A stretch of DNA of 21,640 bases from a virus. The number at the start of each line of letters is the position of its first letter. Positions within the stretch are counted from its first letter, which is position 1. Below, piece by piece: positions 16,301 through 21,640 of this stretch. A model generated the notes under the pieces. That model made no database searches. It had not been told where the DNA came from and worked only from the letters and a program-made list of their open reading frames with translations. The stretch spans positions 1 to 21,640 of the IMG/VR virus record IMGVR_UViG_3300044636_000004; one strand, given 5' to 3'. The translations under genes were made by a program, and so were the position numbers.

Positions 16301-17378
16301 AGTTCTCGCCACCGGGAAGGGTCCATTGGGAGTGTCTGGTTGGCTCGCCTTTAGGAAGGTCATACCTTTGGTTCTCTAACTTTTCCAACATTTCTTTCAT
16401 GTTGACAATCTTGTCGTACTTTAATTGCCAATCAAATGGCAACTCATTCAACATCTTGTCATCACGAATTTCTCTAAACAGATAGCCACTGTTTTGGAAA
16501 TCTTCTTGAGCCGAAATGATCTTGTTTTGCAACTCGTCTATTTGATTAGTTAAACCCTCATAAGATCGAGTTCTGTGGCCTAACTGAACTTCACCTAGCT
16601 GTACCTTGTTTTCCGCCAAGTAGTCCTGAATCTCTTTCTTGCTGACATTCTGCTTTCCAGCAAGGAAATCTTTCAGTCCGGTGTATTCCAACTCCTCATC
16701 CTTAACACCGGCTTTTCGTAGATCACTCAGGAAGCCTTCGCCCCTTCCTTGACCTCTTTGAAGATTCAACGCCGCTTCTTCAGCAGGGCTGTACAGTTTC
16801 ATCTCATTACGGGGCGCTTCGACCCTTTGGGGGACCATGAAACTCTGCGTCCCTTGCGTCATCCCCTGAAGGATCTCAGCAGGTAACCCACCCTTTTCCA
16901 TCGTGCTGTAGACCTGCTTCTCGACAGCCTTCTCTAGACGGCCTCCAGCGGCCTGTAAAGCCCTCTGAGCCATGGCATTAACGTCTGCTGCTTTAGCACC
17001 CGCCTGAGCGACAGCAGGACCCGCTAGGATGTTTGCAGGGGAGGTGAAGGCTGTAGGCTGCATCGGGAAGGCTTCTGCAACCTTTCCTAAAGCCTCGGCA
17101 GCAACATCGAAGTATCTTTCACCCGCAGGTGTTTGCGGAGGACGGAATCTCTTGGCTTGGAACTCAGGCCCCATCTTCCCCATGAACTGGGCGGGAACAC
17201 CGTGTACTAACGCACCAAAAAGAGAAAGACCTGCATCCGCAAGTCCTTTGGCTTTATCTAGCTTCGTCTCGTCCGGACGGAAGATTGATCGAACATCACC
17301 ACCAAGAATAGGTTCTTCAACCGGAGGGATGTCTGATAAGGGTTGGGTCATCGGCAGACCCCCGAGGATTCGTTCCAT
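13347..17378 (-). CDS. Large polyvalent protein with RadC-type JAB/MPN+ metalloprotease-like domain
   Basis: A protein of 1343 residues. Residues about 234-262 (FLAGKQNVSKKEIQDYLAEN), 353-366 (PGGENYREILLTLP), 413-426 (SSHWDQPNVLAHLR), 443-457 (EIQSDWHQAGREKGY) and about 551-562 (TTGKRQIDRYTD) form a block I know from phage and plasmid polyvalent proteins. Its activity is not established. Residues about 1030-1160 form a RadC-like JAB domain: H1106-N-H1108-PSG, S1116 and D1119 complete the metal-binding HxHPSGxxxxSxxD motif, and an upstream Glu lies in SPQEQLVAVVLDEN. FKEGGL (about 755-762) and the C-terminal KAKGGLAAMNRK echo motifs of other proteins here. AAGGAGG at 17383-17389 is a strong ribosome binding site. 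Polyvalent proteins are thought to be injected with the DNA to counter host defences; a virion role here is inference. Confidence 0.75.
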   Translation of the reverse strand: MERILGGLPMTQPLSDIPPVEEPILGGDVRSIFRPDETKLDKAKGLADAGLSLFGALVHGVPAQFMGKMGPEFQAKRFRPPQTPAGERYFDVAAEALGKVAEAFPMQPTAFTSPANILAGPAVAQAGAKAADVNAMAQRALQAAGGRLEKAVEKQVYSTMEKGGLPAEILQGMTQGTQSFMVPQRVEAPRNEMKLYSPAEEAALNLQRGQGRGEGFLSDLRKAGVKDEELEYTGLKDFLAGKQNVSKKEIQDYLAENKVQLGEVQLGHRTRSYEGLTNQIDELQNKIISAQEDFQNSGYLFREIRDDKMLNELPFDWQLKYDKIVNMKEMLEKLENQRYDLPKGEPTRHSQWTLPGGENYREILLTLPSDSMTTDQIAQKLFGKQMRFLSEAEKDEVVQESRRLFENRTDYRSSHWDQPNVLAHLRVNDRVDADGKKMLLIEEIQSDWHQAGREKGYASKSGQLPAGWEVVEVPKYGYRGGPQIGTEFMVFDRSKTQVGFASPTREGAIANATGSSSLGVPDAPFKEDWYQLVLKRALQEAVDKGYDRVGITTGKRQIDRYTDALRANVDAIEYEPFKTDAGEIRYEVVGVKNGKPVVELDDLSYKDLQKKVGKEIAEKIRANAGESLAADRPMRPDWMRLSADNLSIGGEGMKKYYDEIYPGFLNKYGKKFDAKVGDTALQTKGEWPFPIEIASDGKQYWLRSKDPSRSDAATVDVSKRFDSYGDADKARDKLYAGFDEPVRYIDITPKMKEALSKGQPMFKEGGLVSNTDTIKARLIEQGMPEDKAFMQALKLANEKQMADGESPDLQEAATMMTLPQDAKNIPLSTFGKMLLDIPAGLGKGAVQGTIGLPGDVISVTRGVGSAISPDPEESRIDAFLRGMKKRTVLPTTEDVRRFFDQGLNIPLVPVSETDEIRRQSANISETIGELFGGGKTAMDIGKAVARTNVPANISRNIDVPRQLNEPLAVEEPLAVNARSGALPGQQRITSAKSEPAIDDGAGAVESVQFVKLPDGRFATSTAFQQARNVAVGFDQASTPEQAAHITAGLRKSPQEQLVAVVLDENDRPIQIIRHTIGLASQTSAEPFSLLGAIANTPKAKSFWISHNHPSGNPELSSADRNLANAINNISRGTGIEMRGILAIGKSKFAAYSPDGTIDIANNNIPAAARTKSIDMVERTFRKANLLDSTKVESPTQAKDIAQKIAGDETGLVLFNAARQPVAFIPLTNINVGTLRQTGVAKQLLGSLERANATATMYVSKSKPNMAELSNLERMLQQAGSPMFDALVGANRESLLMTDALPRQSMDFRSVFPITGAAMAGLGDDTTNPELSKAKGGLAAMNRK

Positions 17379-17414
17379 ACTTCCTCCTTACCCCATGAAT
17401 GATATACCGTATTG

Positions 17415-17612
17415 TCAGCCCCGCCTAGCAAGTTCACTGACACACAGTTTGCAGATTTTCCTCCCCGGATTCACCGTTGGGAGAACTTGCTTCGCACCCC
17501 GCCTCATTTTCTTCTGACTCAGCATCTTGCAGTAGGTATCCTTACCTCTCCAAAGATGAGCTGATGTAGTTAGATTATCGGGGTTGTAGTAAAAGGAGTA
17601 AGTTTTATTCAT
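17415..17612 (-). CDS. Small Cys/His protein, probable zinc-binding
   Basis: A 65-residue protein of unknown function. The likely metal ligands are H19, C28, C54 and C57 (SAHLWRGKDTYCKM at 17-30 and KICKLCVSEL at 52-61), a layout common in small phage zinc proteins. The rest is basic (KKMRRGAKQ). It is the first gene after the folded non-coding block and ends 36 nt before the polyvalent gene. The ATG at 17610-17612 has no clear Shine-Dalgarno sequence, and a 7-bp hairpin lies 8 nt before it, so its translation may depend on the leader fold. Could be a small regulator; not shown. Confidence 0.6.
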   Translation of the reverse strand: MNKTYSFYYNPDNLTTSAHLWRGKDTYCKMLSQKKMRRGAKQVLPTVNPGRKICKLCVSELARRG

Positions 17613-17619
17613 TGATATA

Positions 17620-17641
17620 GGTTCTATTATGTTTTAGAACC
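17620..17641 (-). promoter_or_regulatory. Inverted repeat just before the small Cys/His gene
   Basis: GGTTCTA (17620-17626) and TAGAACC (17635-17641) are perfect 7-bp complements with an 8-nt spacer. The hairpin ends 7 nt before the ATG of the next gene, exactly where a ribosome would bind, and no T-run follows. It could hide the start site or act as a protein-binding operator. Confidence 0.45.
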
Positions 17642-17793
17642 CCTTGGTGGTGAGTTTTGAGCATAGCGAAGCCTAACCGTAACTAAACAGTTTTCGCTCC
17701 GCTAGCGCGAGTTCCCCTTGTATGGAGCCGTTCGTCGCGTTCGCGTCGTCCAGACTTTTCAGTACACCACCGCACTCTAGACCTAGCCCATGC

Positions 17794-17875
17794 TTCCCGC
17801 TTTGGCTTGCTCGTGTAACGGGATAGTTTCTACAGACCCACCGACGTACCGCAATCTGTAGAGGCACACCAAAGC
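17794..17875 (-). ncRNA. Second folded RNA domain downstream of the T-run, possible pseudoknot
   Basis: On the minus strand GCTTTGG and CCAAAGC (17869-17875 and 17799-17805) form a 7-bp stem that encloses a perfect 7-bp hairpin (CTACAGA/TCTGTAG, 17830-17836 and 17855-17861). CGGGA (17795-17799) can also pair with TCCCG (17819-17823) inside the loop, which would give a pseudoknot competing at one base. It follows immediately on the T-run of the preceding domain, so read-through transcripts would carry it in the leader of the next gene. The remaining stretch 17642-17793 has no credible gene and only short palindromes such as CGCTAGCG at 17700-17707. Confidence 0.4.
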
Positions 17876-18022
17876 AAAAAACCCATTGGGTGACAGGCTT
17901 TAGGCTTGGTTTGCCGCTACATGGTTGGTCCACACCCCTTCCATGTGCTTTGACGAAGCCCGGCCCCCAATGGGTTCGGTATTCGCTGTGTGGCGCTGCT
18001 ATCGGATTACCAGCCCGACAGT
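17876..18022 (-). ncRNA. Candidate structured small RNA between terL and the polyvalent operon
   Basis: A promoter upstream points into this stretch. AACCCATTGGG (17966-17976 in transcript sense) and CCCAATGGGTT (17880-17890) form a perfect 11-bp stem that closes a domain of about 95 nt and runs straight into TTTTTT (17876-17881). Inside, GGGCTT (17956-17961) pairs with AAGCCT (17902-17907 or 17895-17900), and ACATGG (17941-17946) with CCATGT (17919-17924), giving nested helices. The 86-codon frame covering it is Cys-rich, lacks a ribosome binding site and is not convincing. No match to tmRNA, 6S, RNase P or tRNA signatures was seen. It may be a free RNA of about 145 nt or an attenuating leader. 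Confidence 0.5.
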
Positions 18023-18029
18023 GATTAGA

Positions 18030-18057
18030 ATTTTATCCACCTGATTATCTCTGTCAA
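18030..18057 (-). promoter_or_regulatory. Sigma-70-type promoter driving the non-coding block and genes after it
   Basis: In minus-strand sense TTGACA (18052-18057, perfect -35 consensus) is followed by 16 bp and TAAAAT (18030-18035, 5 of 6 to the -10 consensus). The start of the transcript is expected near 18022. It lies about 50 bp after the large terminase stop. It is the best promoter I see in the window and implies transcription by the host RNA polymerase at this point. Confidence 0.65.
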
Positions 18058-18105
18058 TACGCAACATAAAGTTAGATATTCAACCTGTAAGCAATCCTTA
18101 CCAGT

Positions 18106-19533
18106 TCAGATTGCATATGGATTCTCTCGGGTCCTTCCAGAGTCAACATAATCCTCTTCGTCCCAATCATCTCTGGGGGGAGGGTCGACTTCCAACCAGC
18201 CTGCGTCTCTTAGCCACCTTAAACCCTGTACCCCAGCGTCTACTAGGTCATCGAATGTTGACTCAGGGAACGAACATATCTGCGAGATGAATGGCTCTGC
18301 CCAGTCTTTCACAAATCCTTTCCTTCTATCGCTTTCAGGAACCCATACGCGCCCTCTGGCGATCACATGGGACACGATGTTCAGCCGCTGCATCTTGTCG
18401 GCTCTGCCGGGGTTGTACGAGGCTACAGGCAGGTGCGCCCTCATCAGATCCTGAATTAGACTGATCCCCGCAGACTTATCCTCAATCAAGATCGCATCTA
18501 CGCGCTTCTTGTCCCGCCCCTCTCCGTAAATAACCTCATAGTCATCAATGACTCTCTGCCTGAGATCAGGGTACTGCATCCGATCCTGCCAACAATCAAT
18601 GATCATCACCGACATTGGCCCATCCTGCGGTTTAAATACCCCATAAGTCACGCACGCCGTGTAGTCGTTCTGAGTCTTCTCCGACGTAGCACAATCGTAG
18701 CTTTGTAGGATGTACTCAAACTTCGGGAACTCTTTCTTTGAGGGCCAGAGCTTGAACCACTCCCTCTTTACGATTCCCCCATCCTCTGGATCGATGATCT
18801 CTGCGTGGATCTCTTGTCTACCTAACTTCGTACCTTCGTACTGGAGAATCTGCCTCTGAAAGTTCTCAGACAGGTTCTTGATGTTGGCATAGGTACTAGC
18901 TGTTGTAACCCGAACATCATCCCGATTCAGCAGATCCAGAATCAGGTCCTTAGGTCTCGGGGTTGTCGTACAGATCAGTCGGGTCGGCATATCAGGAAGT
19001 TTTAGCCGCAGACCAAACTGCATCTGATCCCACGCCTCTTGTATATAGTCCCAAGCCGCTAACTCATCAGCCCATCCACCGTTGAACTGTGGCCCCCTGA
19101 ATCGCTCGGGTTCACTAGCAGGAATCCCTTTGATGAGACTCCCGTTCGTCAGCTTTAGTTCGTGAAGAGCCTTGTTGTAGTCGGCTACCAGTATCTGAGG
19201 AATAACAGACAGCAGCCCTGAATCGCCTTCAAAGCAAGTTGCACGAACGTCAGACGACGTAGGAGCCGCTACCAACCACCGAGTCTTAGGATAGGTCCAC
19301 GCCCACCATCCGATCTGTTCTGCGGCTGTTCTGGTCTTTCCAGCACCCCTTCCTGCTAGCATCAGCCAGATCGACCAATCACCCGGAGGAAGGATTTGGT
19401 GTTTGTGAGCAGCAGACAACCAATTAGCCCTCCATGCGAAGGCTGCTTGATCCTCTTGAGACAGTAGTTCGAACTTCCTTCGTGTCTCCGGGTCTTTCAA
19501 TAGATCAAGGATGTCATCCACGTTGAAACGCAC
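18106..19533 (-). CDS. terL: Terminase large subunit (packaging ATPase and nuclease)
   Basis: A 475-residue protein that pumps DNA into the prohead and cuts it. ATPase part: GRGAGKT at 61-67 (Walker A), GGWADE at 152-157 (Walker B with D156 and catalytic E157), ICTTTP at 187-192 (coupling motif). Nuclease part of RNase H fold: D280 in SYDCATSEK, E351/D352 in AILIEDKSAG and the acidic D428-D429 with D432 in TFDDLVDAG, the three metal-binding sites expected. It begins with GTG at 19531-19533 directly behind an in-frame TGA, and overlaps the nuclease-like gene by 20 nt. No good Shine-Dalgarno is present, so coupling is likely. Length and motifs are complete. Confidence 0.95.
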   Translation of the reverse strand: MRFNVDDILDLLKDPETRRKFELLSQEDQAAFAWRANWLSAAHKHQILPPGDWSIWLMLAGRGAGKTRTAAEQIGWWAWTYPKTRWLVAAPTSSDVRATCFEGDSGLLSVIPQILVADYNKALHELKLTNGSLIKGIPASEPERFRGPQFNGGWADELAAWDYIQEAWDQMQFGLRLKLPDMPTRLICTTTPRPKDLILDLLNRDDVRVTTASTYANIKNLSENFQRQILQYEGTKLGRQEIHAEIIDPEDGGIVKREWFKLWPSKKEFPKFEYILQSYDCATSEKTQNDYTACVTYGVFKPQDGPMSVMIIDCWQDRMQYPDLRQRVIDDYEVIYGEGRDKKRVDAILIEDKSAGISLIQDLMRAHLPVASYNPGRADKMQRLNIVSHVIARGRVWVPESDRRKGFVKDWAEPFISQICSFPESTFDDLVDAGVQGLRWLRDAGWLEVDPPPRDDWDEEDYVDSGRTRENPYAI

Positions 19534-19933
19534 TCATCGGGATCAAGAGACAAGGCTCAATGTCTTGAGGGTCGTTCCTGTCGAGTCTGCCACCTAAGAC
19601 TAGTTTCTTCGACCTTTCTTTCGTCCACCATATCCCGTCAGTCAGCTTAACTATAAGAATCAGGGGAATGTTCATAGAGTCAGCAAACGTAGCTCCCATG
19701 ACCCACTTATGAGAGGAGATCATGTATCCACCCATCTGATCTATTTGGGAGTAGGAATAGGACCGACACTTGACCTCTGCAAGAGCAACGATGTCTGCAC
19801 CTTTGGTGAGGCAGTAATCGACGTTGTACTTGATAGGGAGCTTGTCGAAGTGGCACTTCCACCTTTTGGACATCTCAAGAGCCACGGCAGATTCGTTCTG
19901 GAGATCTTGGGAGGACTCATACAGGGGCCTCAA
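19514..19933 (-). CDS. PD-(D/E)XK nuclease-like small protein
   Basis: A 139-residue protein. VDYCL with D39 and AEVKCR with E53 and K55 fit the D-(E/D)-x-K core of PD-(D/E)XK nucleases. E19 in the first helix and QMGGYMISSHKWVMGATFAD, with the strand IPLILIVKLTDGIWW (89-103), complete the usual alpha-beta layout of a small holiday-junction-resolvase/VRR-NUC-like fold. The start is TTG (19931-19933), overlapping the previous stop as TTGA, with AGGTGG (19937-19942) well placed. It lies between terminase genes and overlaps terL, so a role in packaging or in clearing branched DNA before packaging is plausible. Family fit is by motif only. Confidence 0.6.
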   Translation of the reverse strand: MRPLYESSQDLQNESAVALEMSKRWKCHFDKLPIKYNVDYCLTKGADIVALAEVKCRSYSYSQIDQMGGYMISSHKWVMGATFADSMNIPLILIVKLTDGIWWTKERSKKLVLGGRLDRNDPQDIEPCLLIPMSAFQRG

Positions 19934-20571
19934 GCCGCCACCTTGTAATCGTGGAACACAGTTCCTTTACTGGGATCCCCTACCTTACAGGGCTTGACCC
20001 AGACCTTGCCCTTCGGCAGCGACCTCCAGTGCCCTCTGCGGTCATGCGCCCTCGGGGATGCGTGAGTACCGCTACCTTCTCCCTTCTGTCGGGGTTTGAC
20101 CTCTACAGTTGTCCATGAATACTGAGGAGGCTTCCCCTGAGCGATCTTTCTGCGGGAGGTGAAGGAGTCCTTCGCTTGCATCCTGAAAGCCGTCTGTGGG
20201 GCTTCTAAACGAGTCAGAAGGGTATCTAGTAGCGCCAGTGCTGCTCTGGCTGCTTGTTTCTGCTTGTCATCCGTATAGATGATCTTCAGATTGCCTTCGT
20301 GCTCGCAGTACGCAAACGGGGCTATCTGAAGCATCTTTGGGGTCAACCAGAACCCTGCTACGGCTACGTTGTCTGATCTAAAGGAGGCTCGGATACAGAA
20401 CTTGTCTGGCCCCGCAATCCCTACGAGGATGATGTCATCGAAAGGGAGGTGGAGCAGCCGTTCGGGATCGTTCTCCCAGTCAATGTGAGAACCCACATTG
20501 CCCAGATCAAACCAGTGAGACTTTTCGGGGTGGTCAATGATGCGGGACAGTTCGCGTACCAAGGGAGTCAT
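19930..20571 (-). CDS. Conserved phage protein of unknown function next to terminase
   Basis: A 213-residue protein. The first 130 residues look globular, with mixed strands (FDDIILVGIAGPDKFCIRAS, VAVAGFWLTPKML) and a helix (QAARAALALLDTLLTRLEAP). A basic, probably flexible linker follows (RQKGEGSGTHASPRAHDRRG). The end HDRRGHWRSLPKGKVWVKPC plus KGTVFHDYKV is a C-terminal signature I have met in many unrelated phage proteins without assigned function. It starts with an ATGA overlap on the small terminase gene, with AGGTGA as ribosome binding site. Its place in the packaging operon suggests a packaging or DNA-related role; nothing more can be said. Confidence 0.65.
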   Translation of the reverse strand: MTPLVRELSRIIDHPEKSHWFDLGNVGSHIDWENDPERLLHLPFDDIILVGIAGPDKFCIRASFRSDNVAVAGFWLTPKMLQIAPFAYCEHEGNLKIIYTDDKQKQAARAALALLDTLLTRLEAPQTAFRMQAKDSFTSRRKIAQGKPPQYSWTTVEVKPRQKGEGSGTHASPRAHDRRGHWRSLPKGKVWVKPCKVGDPSKGTVFHDYKVAA

Positions 20572-21113
20572 TCTTCACCTAACTGTCTACGGGTTTCCAA
20601 GTTCGTCAGGACAGCATCAAATAGCTGTCGGCTCTCTATCTTGATCGGAGCGCCGTCTTCAGCACCCGTCAGTGCTACACGGTCTCCGTATCGTTTGGGA
20701 TCCCACTTAGCCAATAGCTTTAGACGGGTCTCGATCTGTAGCTTACGGTGGCCAAGCATATCCTCCTTGCGGACAATCAGCTTCTCACCGTCATCCGTGA
20801 CGATCTCGCCGTACAGCGGGGTGTTGGCTATGGTCAGACACTCTTCCGCCATAGCAGCATAACCAGCCTCTCTAGCTCGCGCGATGGCTGCGGAAAGACC
20901 AACACCATCTTCTCCGGCTGAATCGTCTCTGTACACCCAGTCATAAACTGTGCGCCAAGCGGGCATCCCTTCCATACGACATATCTCTCGTAATGGAACG
21001 CCTTCGCTGAGTAGCTCACATATCTTTTGGGCGACCTCTGGACTGTACTTAGAGGGTCTACCAGTTTTTTTGGGTTCTACAGGCTTTTGTTTTGGGCTTT
21101 CTGCCTTTGGCAT
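20568..21113 (-). CDS. terS: Terminase small subunit (DNA recognition)
   Basis: A protein of about 181 residues that would recognise the packaging site and load the large subunit. After a Lys/Pro-rich tail, TGRPSKYSPEVAQKICELLS, then EGVPLREICRMEGMPAWRTV and YDWVYRD form a homeodomain-like helix-turn-helix of the kind found in phage small terminases. The rest is helical (REAGYAAMAEECLTIANTPL, QIETRLKLLAKWDPKRYGDR), as expected for the oligomerisation part. Start: TTG at 21123-21125 and ATG at 21117-21119 are possible, but GGAG (21120-21123) lies six nt before ATG 21111-21113, which I choose. Its end overlaps the next gene (ATGA). The folded, repeat-rich region just upstream may contain its binding site. 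Confidence 0.85.
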   Translation of the reverse strand: MPKAESPKQKPVEPKKTGRPSKYSPEVAQKICELLSEGVPLREICRMEGMPAWRTVYDWVYRDDSAGEDGVGLSAAIARAREAGYAAMAEECLTIANTPLYGEIVTDDGEKLIVRKEDMLGHRKLQIETRLKLLAKWDPKRYGDRVALTGAEDGAPIKIESRQLFDAVLTNLETRRQLGEE

Positions 21114-21153
21114 ATTCATCTCCAATACGACTGGGGGCTACATCCTCTCGCTG

Positions 21154-21165
21154 CTGTCCGGACAG
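21154..21165. promoter_or_regulatory. 12-bp perfect palindrome upstream of terS
   Basis: CTGTCCGGACAG reads the same on both strands and lies 41 bp before the chosen terS start. It could be a protein-binding operator, part of a terminase recognition site, or a short hairpin in the leader. Confidence 0.4.
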
Positions 21166-21211
21166 TGGATCGGAAAGCCTTTCGGCGTCAAAGTAGCGAC
21201 CTTCAACCAAC

Positions 21212-21415
21212 CCCCATGCGTGTTGGTCCTGCTGATCGGGCAGGAACACGGCTAGTCTTTCCTAGCTGTCATCTCAGGTCATTCGCCTAGGGCTGAGCCG
21301 CCTATGGTATTGCACCGTAAATCCGGCTTGCTGGTCGTCACCAACACGGCTGGGGACTGTACTGGGCCAGTCTGTTCACCGCCGCCGAAGCAACGGACAA
21401 TCCCCATGCGTGTTG
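21212..21415. repeat. Direct repeat of 14 bp with an inverted copy between (CCCCATGCGTGTTG)
   Basis: CCCCATGCGTGTTG occurs at 21212-21225 and again at 21402-21415 (190 bp apart). A near-complementary copy (CAACACG plus TGGGG, with GC in place of CA) lies between them at 21342-21355. Further partial copies of the AACACG element occur at 21245-21250. The middle copy can pair with either outer copy, but not both at once. Confidence 0.65.
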
Positions 21416-21640
21416 CTCCCCGTCTTTCCGGGGTGTCAGCCGGGTCACATCTCACGAAGGAGACAGATTGATGCCCCGGTTGCAGGTGTTCATCCACCTC
21501 CTGCTGGGAGCAGGTCTGGGGAGAAGCAAGCCACCAGAACCAGCAGGATCATCATAACGCTAACAAGTATCTTATCGCCCAAGCTCTCGTGCAAACTGTT
21601 TGACGATCTGTGAATCTGTTTCGGAGGCTGCATGACGGAT

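Larger units (their letters stand above)
21114..21640 (-). ncRNA. Gene-free, repeat-rich region before terS: structured RNA or packaging site
   Basis: About 520 bp without a credible gene on either strand. It holds many long complementary arms: CCTGCTGG/CCAGCAGG (21500-21507, 21540-21547) enclosing TCTGG/CCAGA (21515-21519, 21534-21538); CAACACG-gc-TGGGGA/TCCCCA-tg-CGTGTTG (21342-21356, 21401-21415); and CGTGTT-ggt-CCTGC/GCAGG-AACACG (21219-21232, 21240-21250). The number of helices suggests a structured RNA. Its place before terS equally allows a cos or pac region. Large phage RNAs such as GOLLD or ROOL were considered but I cannot match their conserved cores by eye. No convincing promoter is seen; the element may begin beyond the right edge. 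Confidence 0.45.

Noticed and set aside
17673-17933. 86-codon minus-strand open frame in the gap after terL
   Set aside because: No ribosome binding site, odd Cys/Trp-rich composition, and it lies across strong RNA stems and a T-run; better explained as structured non-coding sequence.
17960-17990. Possible tRNA or tmRNA T-loop (GGGTTCGGTATTC on the plus strand)
   Set aside because: The flanking bases do not form a T-stem and no acceptor or anticodon arm can be found.
21123-21125. TTG as the terS start
   Set aside because: It lies inside the GGAG ribosome binding site itself; ATG at 21111-21113 has the correct spacing.
21279-21497. 72-codon minus-strand open frame upstream of terS
   Set aside because: Its frame crosses all the complementary arms, has no ribosome binding site and no recognisable protein features.
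21541-21600. Possible promoter in the region before terS (TTGCAC, 17 bp, GATACT, minus sense)
   Set aside because: Both boxes match consensus poorly; too weak to list as a feature.
1-21640. CRISPR array, insertion sequence, integrase or attachment site
   Set aside because: No regularly spaced repeats, transposase or integrase motifs were found in any frame; nothing here shows a temperate lifestyle.

Overview
The window looks like the packaging and virion-structure arm of a tailed bacteriophage (Caudoviricetes), probably from an environmental genome or metagenome. Every convincing gene is on the minus strand, so the transcript reads from high to low coordinates. Genes are packed head to tail with 1-20 nt overlaps or gaps, often the ATGA type. 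There are no ribosomal RNA, tRNA, CRISPR or insertion-sequence features. The host cannot be read from the sequence. The gene content (large P22/podovirus-type portal, tail-tube-like adaptor, no tape measure in view, fibres rich in small residues) suggests a podovirus of the kind common in freshwater or marine samples; that is inference. Layout in transcription order: (1) 21640-21114, about 520 bp with no gene but dense in inverted and direct repeats, ending just before the small terminase. (2) 21113-18106, packaging: small terminase, a conserved phage protein of unknown role, a PD-(D/E)XK nuclease-like protein, and the large terminase. (3) 18105-17613, a second non-coding block that starts with a near-consensus sigma-70 promoter and encodes an apparently structured RNA with an 11-bp closing stem and a T-run, then a second folded domain. 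(4) 17612-13347, a small Cys/His protein and a 1343-residue polyvalent protein carrying a RadC-type JAB/MPN+ domain. (5) 13345-7051, the head module: portal, two tiny genes, a GroES-like co-chaperonin, a scaffold-like protein, a conserved unknown, a structural protein and the major capsid protein. (6) 6944-2059, accessory structural genes: a beta-helix protein, a Lys/Gly-repeat basic protein, a structural protein, a basic DUF6321-like protein, a tail adaptor with an inserted F5/8C-type domain, and a small Cys-rich protein. (7) 2057 to the left edge, a long fibre protein that runs off the window. Together the genes cover DNA recognition and cutting (terminases, possibly the nuclease), procapsid assembly (portal, scaffold, capsid, with the GroES homologue likely helping capsid folding), and virion decoration and host contact (beta-helix protein, F5/8C insert, fibre). 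The most unusual signals are the two folded non-coding blocks flanking the terminase genes, a K-x-G-G motif recurring in three different proteins, a short motif shared by portal and scaffold with diverged codons, and very stable tetraloop hairpins placed between structural genes.
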